NCBI RefSeq assembly: GCF_004153455.1
Contig: NZ_SDQE01000002.1
Coordinates: forward strand, 124,001 to 188,000
DNA from: Allopusillimonas ginsengisoli
Lineage (GTDB): Bacteria > Pseudomonadota > Gammaproteobacteria > Burkholderiales > Burkholderiaceae_B
DNA length: 64,000 nucleotides
Reading direction: 5' to 3'
This document shows positions 33,117-42,110 of this stretch, one piece after another. Positions within the stretch are counted from its first letter, which is position 1. Every line of letters starts with the position of its first letter. Position numbers and translations under genes: made by a program. The notes below the pieces were generated by a model. The model ran no database searches, had not been told where the DNA came from, and was given only the letters and a program-made list of their open reading frames with translations.

Positions 33117-33299
33117 ATGATCGCCCGCAAAAACAAGGTTGTTGCTGCATTGGTTTCAGGAATGCTGGCGCTGATGCTGGTCGGCTGCCAAAAAGAAGGC
33201 CCTGCCGAAAAGGCAGGCAAGGAAATCGACAAGGCGATGAGTAGCGCCGGAGATCAGATCCAGGCGGCGGGAAACAAGATTGAGGGCGCGGTGAAGTAG
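33117..33299 (+). CDS. Small lipoprotein, entericidin-like
   Basis: A 60-residue predicted lipoprotein. After a charged start (MIARKNKVV), the hydrophobic core ends in the lipobox LMLVGC, with Cys24 as the lipid site and Q-K following, compatible with outer-membrane sorting. The mature 37 residues are a charged amphipathic helix (AEKAGKEIDKAMSSAGDQI). This resembles small entericidin/Lpp-type envelope lipoproteins; I cannot name a function. A GGAG ribosome site lies before the ATG and a strong terminator follows at 33328, so it is a single-gene unit. Confidence 0.78.
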   Translation: MIARKNKVVAALVSGMLALMLVGCQKEGPAEKAGKEIDKAMSSAGDQIQAAGNKIEGAVK

Positions 33300-33327
33300 C
33301 CTGCGTCTTGATACGCACGGAACACGT

Positions 33328-33360
33328 AAAAAAGGCGACGATTGTCGCCTTTTTGGTTTT
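33328..33360. terminator. Bidirectional Rho-independent terminator
   Basis: AAAAGGCGAC and GTCGCCTTTT pair around a GATT loop, with T-runs in both readings. It sits between the small lipoprotein gene and the converging IclR gene and probably serves both. Confidence 0.85.
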
Positions 33361-33370
33361 CGCCGCTACG

Positions 33371-34186
33371 CTAAGGTTCGCCTACGCCCAGCCTTTGCTC
33401 TAGATTGCGGACAAGAAAACTCAAACGCGGGCCGAGTGTTTCGTTGACCCAGGCAAGGTCTGCGCCGGCTGCGGGCACTGTAATGTTGATTCCCAGCGGG
33501 CTCGCTCCGACGCGATAATTCACGGGGGCGGCAATCCCTATCAGATCGGATCGCCAGCTTCCGTAGCTGACGCAGAATCCTGCACGGGATATTTGCTCGA
33601 ACGACTGATCCAACGAGCGCTTGCTGGCCTCGACTTCCTCTGGCGATTCGTCTGCCAATAATCCCAACAATCTGTGTCTTTCGGCCTCGCTGTGGCCGAA
33701 CAACAAAGCATGCCCCATGGCGGTTCGCAATAACGGGCGAGTAGAGCCAATATCAGGCTTGGCCCCGTTATAGCCTTTGTCGTGAACTGTTTCGACGTAA
33801 ACGACCTGAAGCCTGTCTCTCATCCCGATAGACACCGGCCCGCTGGCAAACTGCGACAACTCAACCAGATCATGCTCAGCCATCCAGCGAATCGACAGAT
33901 TGGCAAGGAACGGATAGCTCAGCGAGAGCAAGGCAGGCCCCAGGCAATACTTTTGCGTCTTCTCATCACGCGAGAGATACCCCAGTGAAACCAAGGTGAA
34001 GGTCAGCCGCGACACGGTCGGCCTGGAAAACCCCAATGCATCCGCGATTTCCTTGTTTCCCAGTACTGGTGTTGATGCGGTGAAGCAGCGCAAGACATCG
34101 AATCCATGGGCGACGGTCGTTGCAAACTGGGGCATCTCGTTAAGTAACGAACGCGACTCAAATTCATAGCGGATGGGATCAACCAT
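33371..34186 (-). CDS. IclR family transcriptional regulator
   Basis: A 271-residue IclR regulator. The DNA-binding domain (about residues 25-90) has VAHGFDVLRCFTASTPVLGN, KEIADALGFSRPTVSRLTFT and LGYLSRDEKTQKYCLGPALL. The effector domain (about 100-260) has FASGPVSIGMRDRLQVVYVE and GFCVSYGSWRSDLIGIAAPV. The start at 34186 (MVDPIRYEFES) has a weak AAGAAGG upstream; a second ATG 17 codons in is possible. It is divergent from the metallophosphoesterase/Bug operon, which carries a good promoter and a candidate operator of the type also found beside the related regulators at 4229 and 53819. Confidence 0.91.
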   Translation of the reverse strand: MVDPIRYEFESRSLLNEMPQFATTVAHGFDVLRCFTASTPVLGNKEIADALGFSRPTVSRLTFTLVSLGYLSRDEKTQKYCLGPALLSLSYPFLANLSIRWMAEHDLVELSQFASGPVSIGMRDRLQVVYVETVHDKGYNGAKPDIGSTRPLLRTAMGHALLFGHSEAERHRLLGLLADESPEEVEASKRSLDQSFEQISRAGFCVSYGSWRSDLIGIAAPVNYRVGASPLGINITVPAAGADLAWVNETLGPRLSFLVRNLEQRLGVGEP

Positions 34187-34211
34187 GTAAGGGGACCTTC
34201 TTTTAATAGCC

Positions 34212-34240
34212 TTGACAACCTATAGAGACTAGCCTATAAA
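34212..34240 (+). promoter_or_regulatory. Sigma70 promoter for metallophosphoesterase operon
   Basis: TTGACA (34212-34217) and TATAAA (34235-34240) are separated by exactly 17 bases. Transcription would start near 34247, about 54 bases before the chosen ATG at 34301. The candidate operator at 34262 lies just downstream of the start. Confidence 0.7.
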
Positions 34241-34261
34241 TCAATTCAACTATATTAACAT

Positions 34262-34281
34262 CTATTCAATATAATGGAATT
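34262..34281. promoter_or_regulatory. Candidate IclR operator (TATTCA-N7-GGAATT)
   Basis: An imperfect copy of the arrangement AATTCC-N7-GGAATT, 22 bases past the -10 element. The site beside the IclR gene at 53819 is about the same distance (20 bases) past its -10. The in-frame ATG at 34274 falls inside this site, supporting the later start at 34301. Confidence 0.35.
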
Positions 34282-34300
34282 GCAAGGAGACAAGCTACAC

Positions 34301-36256
34301 ATGACCCCTCAAAACAAGGGCAAGTTTCTGTTTCGATTCGCCCTGGTTGCTGATTCGCATCTGAATCCTGTTGATGCCGCCAATACCTCTCCATGGCAAA
34401 CCAATCACATGGCCAATCAACGCAACGAGGTTGTCGTTGACGCCATCAACCAGCTCGAACCCGCCTTCACCATCCATGTCGGTGACGTCGTGCATCCTCT
34501 GCCAACCACACCTCACTACGAGGGCGCCAGCGCTTATGCGCTGCAGCTATACAGTCGCCTGACCAAGCCGTTCTTCATCGCGCCAGGAAATCACGATATC
34601 GGAGACAAATGGCAGGCGGGTACGCCGGCCGCCTCCATCAGCAACCAAACCTGCGAAGAATACGAAACGCGGTTTGGCCTGCAGTGGCAGGCCTTCGAAC
34701 ATAACGATTGCTGCTTCATTATCCTGAATGCCTGCCTGCTAGGCTCGGGGCTGCCCCAAGAGCGCGTTCAATGGCTGTTTCTTGAAGACATGCTGGCTAA
34801 GAACAAATCCAAGCGAAAGTTCGTGTTCTCGCACTACCCTCCTTACATTACCGATCCAGCCGAGCCCGACAACTACGACAATATCGATTCGGCGCCACGG
34901 GCACGATTGCTCAAGCTGCTGGAGGATCATGACGTCGAAGCGCTGTTCGCCGGTCACGTGCACACGTTCTTTCTCAATAGGTTCGGAACAACCTGGTCCT
35001 ATGCACTGCCTTCCTCGACTAACTTCAGGCAGGATTATGCGGAACTGTTCAAGGTCGAACCCGCCCAGGAGCTTGGCAGGAATGACTTGGGCAAGTTTGG
35101 TTTTTTTATTGTGGATGTTCATGAAAGCGGCCATGTGGCCCGCTTTGTCAGGACGCACGGTTCCACAAGCGCTGACGATGTAAACGGCATCGTCGCCCAG
35201 GTCGGCACCGACGTACGCAACGACTACCGACCTACCGTGGGCGTTGCTTTTACGCACGACTGGACATCGTCCACACGGCTGCCCTTCAATCCGCCTCTCG
35301 ATACCTTTATGCGCAAGGAAGCCCGCAATGATTATTTCATTCTGAACTTGTGGGACTGCGCGATACGCACGGTGCGCATTCCAGCGCATGATGTACTGGA
35401 AGCCACTGCGCGAAATCGGGTTCGCATTCTAGCCGCACTAGGCCATCGCTTTACGATCTTTAATGTCAATGCGCCCTCCGACGCCTTGCTCGAAGCTTTG
35501 CAGGCGCTCGGAAATAGTGTTCAGGGCCTGGAGCTGATCTGCACGCGCGAACAGATGGGCGCGCCCCTTCCTGAAATGCTGTGCAAGGCTTCTTATCCCG
35601 TATTTTATGCGCCTATTTTCAGCGTTTCGGACAAGCTCGACGCTGCGGCCCCGTTTGATCACACCATGGCAAGCGGAATCACGATGGCGGATATGTGCCG
35701 CCTGCTTGACGACGAAGGCATGCAGGCTCGGTTAGGCCAGCATGCCGGCATTGTCGTTCGCATCGGCTACTCGGAACCGGTGCTGGAATCTCTTGAACAA
35801 ATAGCCGGGTTTTCTCGATCGAACACTATTCCAGTGATGGTCCACGTAAAGCTATCGCCGGACGAGTCCTATGTGCTTAATGCCGACGATCACAGCCAGG
35901 CGGCTCGCGTAGCAGAAGCCTCGATCGGCGCGGCACTATACCCCGACATGGCGATCAGCCTGGATACGTTCATGGATGTTGATCGTGGGTATTTCACGCG
36001 ACAGGGACTGGTGGACCGACGACACAATCCTCGGCAGGCAGGCGGTGCAGCACGCGACATTCACCAGCATCTGCAGGGTCGGGCAGGTTTGAGAATCCAG
36101 GCAATTGAACGCCTGGAGCACGCAACACGGATTGTTCTTGAATCGGAAGAAGGGCCGCTCGAACTGTCTGTTCGTTCCTCCGCAGCAAACCCCTGGAACC
36201 CCTTACACCCTGCTGTAGAGGTTGAAGTCGAGCATCATCACCCAATCGGAGCCTAG
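34301..36256 (+). CDS. Metallophosphoesterase with an additional large C-terminal domain
   Basis: A 651-residue protein. The N-terminal third (about residues 8-270) is a calcineurin-like phosphoesterase with all metal motifs: D-x-H in LVADSHLNP, HVGDVVH, APGNHDIGD, FVFSHYPPY and LFAGHVHTF. The remaining 370 residues are not usual for the family. Repeated stretches such as GHRFTIFNVNAPSDALLEAL, QGLELICTRE, GIVVRIGYSEP and IPVMVHVKLSP read like strands of an alpha/beta barrel, perhaps a second enzyme domain. There is no signal peptide, so it is cytosolic. It would hydrolyse a phosphate ester or cyclic nucleotide-like bond in a catabolic substrate. AAGGAGA precedes the ATG at 34301. The Bug gene begins one base after its stop, so both are in one IclR-controlled operon. 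Confidence 0.85.
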   Translation: MTPQNKGKFLFRFALVADSHLNPVDAANTSPWQTNHMANQRNEVVVDAINQLEPAFTIHVGDVVHPLPTTPHYEGASAYALQLYSRLTKPFFIAPGNHDIGDKWQAGTPAASISNQTCEEYETRFGLQWQAFEHNDCCFIILNACLLGSGLPQERVQWLFLEDMLAKNKSKRKFVFSHYPPYITDPAEPDNYDNIDSAPRARLLKLLEDHDVEALFAGHVHTFFLNRFGTTWSYALPSSTNFRQDYAELFKVEPAQELGRNDLGKFGFFIVDVHESGHVARFVRTHGSTSADDVNGIVAQVGTDVRNDYRPTVGVAFTHDWTSSTRLPFNPPLDTFMRKEARNDYFILNLWDCAIRTVRIPAHDVLEATARNRVRILAALGHRFTIFNVNAPSDALLEALQALGNSVQGLELICTREQMGAPLPEMLCKASYPVFYAPIFSVSDKLDAAAPFDHTMASGITMADMCRLLDDEGMQARLGQHAGIVVRIGYSEPVLESLEQIAGFSRSNTIPVMVHVKLSPDESYVLNADDHSQAARVAEASIGAALYPDMAISLDTFMDVDRGYFTRQGLVDRRHNPRQAGGAARDIHQHLQGRAGLRIQAIERLEHATRIVLESEEGPLELSVRSSAANPWNPLHPAVEVEVEHHHPIGA

Positions 36257-36257
36257 A

Positions 36258-37214
36258 ATGTTAAAGAAAATCTTGATATGCGCATCAATCATGATTGCGC
36301 CGCAGATGCTTTATGCGGCCAGCTGGCCGGAACGGCCGATCCAGATGGTGGTTCAGTTTCCTGCCGGCACTACCACTGATGCCGTCGCTCGCGACCTTGC
36401 CTCGCGCCTTTCCGACAAATTGAATCAATCCGTGGTCGTTGTGAACAAGCCTGGCGCGGGTGGGGTTATCGGCGTCAACACGATCGCCACGTCCAAACCA
36501 GATGGCTACACGATCGGAACGGTTAACTTCCCCACGCTCGCGATCATTCCCCATCTCCAGGGCACGCCCTACGATCCGCTGACTGCATTCACCCATCTTG
36601 CGGTGGTCGGGCCGTACGATTACGGCATCTTCGTCAAGGCAGACGCGCCATGGAAAACACTGAACGAGCTTGTGGAGTATGTCAGGCAGCATCCCGACCA
36701 GTTTTCATATGGCACGTTGGCGCCTGGCACGACCAATCAATTGCTGATGGAGCGTTTGAGCAACGACCTGAAACTCGGCTGGAACTATATTCCCTATAAG
36801 GGCGACACGGAGTCTGTCGTTGAGTTGATGGCTGGGCGCATCATAGCCACCAACGCTTCCCCCACCACGATGCTTCCGCAAGTCACGGCAGGCAAAGTAC
36901 GGATGCTGGCCTCTACCGGCCCCAAGCGCTGGGCGTCTCTGCCGGATGCGCCGACCTTGGCCGAAACAGGCCTTGTGAGCTATTCGCAGAATTCATTCTT
37001 GTCACTTGCTGCGCCGGCCGGCCTGGATAAGAATGTTCAAGCACAGCTGAGCAAGGCGCTTGAAGCGATACTCACCGATGACGCAGTTCGAAAAGAGTAT
37101 GAACAGAAATTCGGCCAAGCAGTGGTCTATCAAAGCGGCGAGCAGTATGCCAAGGTCGTCAAGGACGAATACGCATTGTGGGCGCACACACTCGGCAATG
37201 CCGCAGGCAAGTAA
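36258..37214 (+). CDS. Bug family (TctC-like) binding protein
   Basis: A 318-residue periplasmic receptor. It starts at the ATG at 36258, one base after the metallophosphoesterase stop, with signal peptide MLKKILICASIMIAPQMLYA. The mature start WPERPIQMVVQFPAGTTTDA is the Bug signature, with VQFPAGTTTD in place of the common V-P-F-P-P-G-G; the lost glycines may alter ligand choice. VVVVNKPGAGGVIGVNTIA and GTLAPGTTNQLLME follow at the usual spacing. It is in the metallophosphoesterase operon, so the ligand may be a phosphorylated or organic-acid compound used by that enzyme. Confidence 0.92.
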   Translation: MLKKILICASIMIAPQMLYAASWPERPIQMVVQFPAGTTTDAVARDLASRLSDKLNQSVVVVNKPGAGGVIGVNTIATSKPDGYTIGTVNFPTLAIIPHLQGTPYDPLTAFTHLAVVGPYDYGIFVKADAPWKTLNELVEYVRQHPDQFSYGTLAPGTTNQLLMERLSNDLKLGWNYIPYKGDTESVVELMAGRIIATNASPTTMLPQVTAGKVRMLASTGPKRWASLPDAPTLAETGLVSYSQNSFLSLAAPAGLDKNVQAQLSKALEAILTDDAVRKEYEQKFGQAVVYQSGEQYAKVVKDEYALWAHTLGNAAGK

Positions 37215-37353
37215 ACGGGGCGGGGCGACCCAGCGGGAGGGCGAGGCGCGCTGCGAGATACGAATTGCGCTACTCTTATGGCTTGCCAGCGCCACTTGAA
37301 TGGCCGACAAGGCTCCGTGGCCCCCGACTGCATTCGTTTCTGAACTCGCGCAA

Positions 37354-37950
37354 ATGAAAACAATCACTTATTTCTTTTCCCCGCAATCACCTTGGACATA
37401 CTTCGGCCATGACCGGCTGGTGGCCATAGCCGAGAAACACGGCGCGGTTATTGATCCGCGTCCGTGCGCCCTGAATCAGGCGGTGTTTCCGGCATCGGGC
37501 GGCCTTCCGCTGAAGCAGCGCGCGCTGCAGCGCGTCAAGTATCGTCTGGTCGAGCTGGAGCGCTGGTCCAATCACCTGCGTATTCCGCTGCGCGTGAATC
37601 CCAAGCATTTTCCTGTAGACGAGACGTTGGCGTCCCTGATGATTACCCTGGCCGTCATGCGGGAAGGACACGAAGCGGGTGTGCGGCTGACTGGCGGCAT
37701 GTTGAGGGCTGTCTGGGCGCAGGATCGCAATATTGCCGACAAAGACACGCTGATTGCGGTGAGCAAGGAATGCGGCCTGGATGGGGCATCGCTATACGCG
37801 GACCGCGAAGCCGCGCGTGAACAATTCGATCACTATACCCAGGATGCAATCGAACGCCAGGTGTTCGGTGCGCCGTGGTATATCTACAATCAAGAGCCCT
37901 TCTGGGGGCAGGACCGCCTGGAGTTTCTGGATCGGGCGCTGGCGGGCTAA
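37354..37950 (+). CDS. DsbA-like 2-hydroxychromene-2-carboxylate isomerase family protein
   Basis: A 198-residue thioredoxin-fold protein of the HCCA isomerase/kappa-GST group. The N-terminus ITYFFSPQSPWTYFGHDRL has the glutathione-binding S-P-x-S-x-W turn (the active serine replaces the DsbA cysteine). The C-terminal QVFGAPWYIYNQEPFWGQDRL is the family hallmark. Such enzymes isomerise intermediates in aromatic degradation (naphthalene pathway) with glutathione; here no aromatic genes are near, so the substrate is open. I chose the ATG at 37354 (MKTITYFF), which fits family N-termini; the longer reading from 37300 is unlikely. Confidence 0.87.
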   Translation: MKTITYFFSPQSPWTYFGHDRLVAIAEKHGAVIDPRPCALNQAVFPASGGLPLKQRALQRVKYRLVELERWSNHLRIPLRVNPKHFPVDETLASLMITLAVMREGHEAGVRLTGGMLRAVWAQDRNIADKDTLIAVSKECGLDGASLYADREAAREQFDHYTQDAIERQVFGAPWYIYNQEPFWGQDRLEFLDRALAG

Positions 37951-38033
37951 TAGCCCTTGCAGCGCGGCGAACGCTATCCCACATGGCCTTGACAGCAGGC
38001 ATCTCGGTTAACTGATACGAGTAAACTGTCCGT

Positions 38034-38273
38034 ATGGACAACACTTCTTCGAGCAACGCATCTGCGCCCAACTGGGCGGATGCGCCCGACGGCTGGGATT
38101 GGCTTGCCCAGGATGATGACGGCAAGTGGTTTTGGTATGCCGTAGAGCCCCAGCCCGGCATCGCTGGCGGCATCTGGCGGTCGCCGCGGCGTAAGCAACA
38201 GTTTGCCTTGCAGGGGCAGCCTAATCCTCGCTGGTATGAAACTTGTCAGCAAAGGCCTGCGGCGCAGACGTAA
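38034..38273 (+). CDS. Small tryptophan-rich hypothetical protein
   Basis: A 79-residue acidic then basic protein with seven tryptophans, including WADAPDGWDWLAQDDDGKWFWY and GIWRSPRRKQQ (residues 14-58). It has no signal or membrane segment. The W-x-W-L and D-G-K-W-x-W-Y pattern suggests a small WW/agglutinin-like fold, but I recognise no family. It stands alone, converging on the LysR gene with a 4-base gap. No strong ribosome site is visible, so it may be weakly expressed. Confidence 0.6.
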   Translation: MDNTSSSNASAPNWADAPDGWDWLAQDDDGKWFWYAVEPQPGIAGGIWRSPRRKQQFALQGQPNPRWYETCQQRPAAQT

Positions 38274-38277
38274 AGCC

Positions 38278-39207
38278 CTATCCACGAGCCTCACTGCGGG
38301 CGCCTCTCTCCATCTTGTCTACATGCGCCGTTGCCATTTTCACAAAGGCGCGTACCACTGGATTGTCTTCCGAAGCCCTCATGGCAAAAGACAAGGTGTA
38401 GCAAGCCTCTGCCTGAGGCGAGCTTACTTCTACATAATTAATACCGTCGATTTGAAAACGTCTGGTGGACTGGGGTACCAAAGCGATACCCATTCCACAG
38501 GCAACCATGGTGAGGATTGTGTGCAACTGACCCGAATCCTGAATGATCCTGGGAAAAAATCCGGCTTTCTGACATGCATCCAGCAATGCGGCGACAAAGC
38601 CTGGTCCCTCTATGGTGCTGAAGGTAAGAAATGACTCATTGGCAAGCGCCGACAACTGGACTCGTTGGCAAGCAGCCAATGAATGCGTAGCGGGCACCGC
38701 AAGCACCATCTTCTGCTGACAGAGCCGCGAGGTGTGTATACCGGTGAGATCGTGAAGAGGCGGCACAACAATCGCCAGGTCAACGTGCTGGCGGCGCAGC
38801 GCGTCCAGTTGATGAATGCTTGAATCGTTTGTCAGAATCAACCGCACCGTTGGATACTGCGCGCGAAACTGACGCAGAATCGGCGGAAGAAACTCCGTTG
38901 CAGCGCTGGGCACGAACGATAGCCGCAGCACTCCCGATTCTCCCACCGCGGCTTGGCGCGCGCTACGTACGGCCACCTCAGCCTGGGCCAACGCACGGCG
39001 GCTCTCTCGAAGAAATGCGACACCCGCAGCCGTAAGCCGCACGCGGTGACGATTTCTGTCGAAAAGCGTGACACCCACCTGCTCCTCTAGCGCCTGTATG
39101 GCCATGCTTAGAGGCGGCTGTGTCATGTGCAGCCGCTCGGCAGCACGCTGAAAGCTCAGTTCTTCTGCAACAGCGATGAATTGCTGCATCTTGCGATATT
39201 CGATCAT
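38278..39207 (-). CDS. LysR family transcriptional regulator
   Basis: A 309-residue LysR-type regulator. The N-terminal helix-turn-helix is MQQFIAVAEELSFQRAAERL, followed by HMTQPPLSMAIQALEEQVG and LFDRNRHRVRLTAAG. The periplasmic-binding-like effector domain (about residues 90-295) starts GVLRLSFVPSAATEFLPPIL. It is divergent from the Bug/N-acyl-D-amino-acid deacylase pair, with a 168-base AT-rich region between them that contains several T-N11-A candidates. It most likely activates that pair in the presence of the substrate. Confidence 0.93.
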   Translation of the reverse strand: MIEYRKMQQFIAVAEELSFQRAAERLHMTQPPLSMAIQALEEQVGVTLFDRNRHRVRLTAAGVAFLRESRRALAQAEVAVRSARQAAVGESGVLRLSFVPSAATEFLPPILRQFRAQYPTVRLILTNDSSIHQLDALRRQHVDLAIVVPPLHDLTGIHTSRLCQQKMVLAVPATHSLAACQRVQLSALANESFLTFSTIEGPGFVAALLDACQKAGFFPRIIQDSGQLHTILTMVACGMGIALVPQSTRRFQIDGINYVEVSSPQAEACYTLSFAMRASEDNPVVRAFVKMATAHVDKMERGARSEARG

Positions 39208-39375
39208 GATTTCTTATATATTATTTATATATGTAGACCACATAAAATATATTGTACATATTTCCGTTCAGAGGCCAATATAGCTCTGCGGCTCCACACC
39301 ATACTGATCCATCCGTTCCTGCCGGGCACAACTATTCAATATGAAAAGTGCCGGCTTTCTGTCGGAGACTAAAAA

Positions 39376-40341
39376 ATGGCCTATCTCAAACACGGGATTT
39401 TTTTGTTGTTGTTTGCAGTGATGTCCACTGCCGTTGCGCAATCCCGCACTGCATTTCCTTCAAAACCCATAGAACTGGTCATTCCTTACCCGCCAGGCGG
39501 CCCCAACGATGTGATCGGGCGCATGCTTGGCGAACAGATGGCCAAAACCCTTGGCCAGTCAGTCGTCGTGAGGAATTTGCCAGGTGCAGGCGGCAACGTG
39601 GCGACCGCGTCAGTGTCACGTGCCAAGCCGGATGGATACACACTGCTCCTTCCCGCAATGGCGTACGCAGTCAACCCCTCCATTTTCAAAGACGTGAATT
39701 ATCAATTTGAAGATTTTCAGCCGATCTCAATGATCGTACGAGGGCCTTTGGTACTTGTGGCGCACCCGTCCTTGGGATTCCGGACAGTCGACGACTTGAT
39801 TGCAGCCGCCAAGGCGCAGCCTGGCAAGCTCGAGTATGCGAGCGGCGGTGTCGGTACATCGCTGCACTTGGCGGGGGAGTTGTTCAAGTCAACCGCCAAT
39901 ATTGATCTGCTGCACGTGCCTTATAAAGGCACGGGCGAATTAATGCCGGACCTGCTCGCAGGACGCGTCAGCGCATTGTTTTCGAGTCCTTTGACCGTAC
40001 TTCAGCAAATCAAGCAAGGCAAGCTGATAGCGCTGGGAACAACCGGCGACAAGCCCATGGATGAGTGGGGCGGTCTACGTCCTATTTCCGAAACCGTACC
40101 GGGCTATGAGATGTTTGGCTGGTACAGCCTGATGGCACCGGCCGGCGTACCCCGTGAGGTGGTGCAAACACTCAACGCCGCGGTACAGGCAGCCCAGCGA
40201 TCACCGGACTTCCTGGAGAAGATGGCAACGCTTGGCATGGAAACTGTGGAAACGAGTCCGGAAGAGGCGGAAACCTATATCAACGCGGAAATCGCCAAAT
40301 GGGCGAGCGTGGTCGAACAGGCCCGCATCAGCGCGAATTGA
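39376..40341 (+). CDS. Bug family (TctC-like) binding protein
   Basis: A 321-residue periplasmic receptor. The signal peptide KHGIFLLLFAVMSTAVAQ is cut near VAQ (residue 21). The mature start FPSKPIELVIPYPPGGPNDVIGR is the Bug signature, and VVVRNLPGAGGNVATAS and EYASGGVGTSLHLAGEL follow. GGAGA lies before the ATG. It is 66 bases before the deacylase gene and divergent from the LysR gene. The probable ligand is an N-acylated or D-amino acid, judged only from its neighbours. Confidence 0.93.
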   Translation: MAYLKHGIFLLLFAVMSTAVAQSRTAFPSKPIELVIPYPPGGPNDVIGRMLGEQMAKTLGQSVVVRNLPGAGGNVATASVSRAKPDGYTLLLPAMAYAVNPSIFKDVNYQFEDFQPISMIVRGPLVLVAHPSLGFRTVDDLIAAAKAQPGKLEYASGGVGTSLHLAGELFKSTANIDLLHVPYKGTGELMPDLLAGRVSALFSSPLTVLQQIKQGKLIALGTTGDKPMDEWGGLRPISETVPGYEMFGWYSLMAPAGVPREVVQTLNAAVQAAQRSPDFLEKMATLGMETVETSPEEAETYINAEIAKWASVVEQARISAN

Positions 40342-40407
40342 CCACAGCAATACGCTGCGCTTGCGCAGATGGGGCAGCTCAACACAATAGGATGGAGATA
40401 GATTGCA

Positions 40408-42027
40408 ATGACGTATGACGTACTGATACAGGGTGGATTGATCGTGGACGGCACGGGAGAAGCCGCCTACAAGTCGGATATCGCCGTGTCCCAAGGGCAA
40501 ATTGCCGAGATTGGTATGAACTTGAGTGCTACGCAGGCAAAGAAAGTGATCGACGCGAAAGGCCTTGTCGTTGCGCCTGGCTTTATCGACATCAAGACGC
40601 ATTCGGATTTCACGCTGCCTATCAATCCGGATGCAACGAGCAAAGTACGGCAAGGCGTAACGACGGAAATAATCGGCCACTGCGGATTTTCCATCGCACC
40701 GGTACTGAAAGGCAAGGTAGACCTTTTGCGTGACTACCTCTCGCCGAGCGCCCCCTGGATCACCTATAAAGAAACCTCTTTCACAGACTACCTTGAGACC
40801 TTTCCCGCCGCGTCGGTGAATGCGGGCATGCTCGTCGGTCATAACACCTTGCGGCTCATGGCCATGGGCATGGATCAACGTGAACCAACCGATGCCGAAC
40901 TGCAACACATGAAGGCCATGCTCGAGGAAGGACTGAAAGCCGGCGCGCTCGGGCTGTCGTCTGGTTTGTTCACCTCTCCTGGATCGTATGCTGATGCAAC
41001 CGAAATGCACGCATTGGGCCACGTCTTGAAACAGCATAACGCAACTTACTTCACGCATATCAGGGATGAATCGAACGGTGTCCTGGATGCGGTCAAGGAA
41101 GCGATTGAGTTTGCGGAAGCTTGTGACGTTCCGGTGGAGATTGTGCACTTCAAATGCTCAGGCATGGACAACTGGGGCAAAGCCCGAACAGCACTCGAAA
41201 TGATCGCCGCTGCCAATGCGCGCGGTCTAACGATAACTTGCGACTCGCATCCCTACACCGCAGGCAGCAATCCTCTCAAGAACCTGATGCCCCAATGGGT
41301 GCAAGCGGGTGGCGTGGATGCCATGCTTGAGCGCCTTGCGCTTCCGTCCACTCGAAAGACAATCCGAGAGGATATCGCGCGTGATGGGCTCAACAACTGG
41401 GGGCGTATCGCGTCGTGGGATTGCGTTCAGATTTCCATATCTCCCCATCTGCCGCAGTTTGCGGGGCGCACTATACAAAGCCTGGCCGATGAGCGCGGCT
41501 TGGATCCGATTGACCTGATATGCGACTACATCATCGAAGACAAGGGCGCCACCCGAGTCTTGGTTATCTCCATTTCTGAAGACGATATACAGCAGATTGT
41601 GGCAACGTCGTCAGTGCTCGTGGGATCAGATGGTAACTGCGTTGCGCACTGTGGGGTCACCGGACAAGGCATGCCGCATCCCCGCTTTTATGGCACCTTT
41701 CCGCGTATCCTGTCCCGATATGTACGCGAACGCAAGGCGCTCTCGCTGGAAACCGCCGTCCGCAAAATGACCGGCGCCACAGCTCAAGCGCTGCGGCTAA
41801 GGGACCGGGGCCTGCTCAAGCTAGGCTACGCGGCGGACATCACGCTTTTCGATCCAGATGACTTTGATGATCAGGCGACATACGACGATCCCCACCGCTA
41901 TCCCACGGGGGATCGCACAACCGTGTTGGTTAATGGGGTTCTGGTCGTTGAAAACGCTGAACATACTGGCGCGCGGCCAGGAACTCAGCTGCGGCGAGAT
42001 GCCTCGGGAAGCGTGGCCGGAATATAG
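40408..42027 (+). CDS. N-acyl-D-amino-acid deacylase family amidohydrolase
   Basis: A 539-residue amidohydrolase of the D-aminoacylase group, which cleaves N-acyl-D-amino acids to D-amino acid and carboxylate with zinc. It has the small beta domain IQGGLIVDGTGEAAYKSDIA, the metal motif VAPGFIDIKTHSDF (the T-H-S-D variant of H-x-H), and TEIIGHCGFSIAP. It also has LGLSSGLFTSPGSYA and the ligand motif ITCDSHPYTAGSNPL, and ends with RLRDRGLLKLGYAADITLFD. GGAG precedes the ATG. Its partner is the upstream Bug protein, and the D-threonine-aldolase-like enzyme converges from downstream. D-amino-acid use is therefore a plausible pathway. Confidence 0.92.
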   Translation: MTYDVLIQGGLIVDGTGEAAYKSDIAVSQGQIAEIGMNLSATQAKKVIDAKGLVVAPGFIDIKTHSDFTLPINPDATSKVRQGVTTEIIGHCGFSIAPVLKGKVDLLRDYLSPSAPWITYKETSFTDYLETFPAASVNAGMLVGHNTLRLMAMGMDQREPTDAELQHMKAMLEEGLKAGALGLSSGLFTSPGSYADATEMHALGHVLKQHNATYFTHIRDESNGVLDAVKEAIEFAEACDVPVEIVHFKCSGMDNWGKARTALEMIAAANARGLTITCDSHPYTAGSNPLKNLMPQWVQAGGVDAMLERLALPSTRKTIREDIARDGLNNWGRIASWDCVQISISPHLPQFAGRTIQSLADERGLDPIDLICDYIIEDKGATRVLVISISEDDIQQIVATSSVLVGSDGNCVAHCGVTGQGMPHPRFYGTFPRILSRYVRERKALSLETAVRKMTGATAQALRLRDRGLLKLGYAADITLFDPDDFDDQATYDDPHRYPTGDRTTVLVNGVLVVENAEHTGARPGTQLRRDASGSVAGI

Positions 42028-42110
42028 ACAACGGGGCAAACAAATACCGGGGCGGTTATACCAGGCATGCGTCGCTCGCTATGCCTGCCCGCCCGGCGCC
42101 ACAAGCCTGC

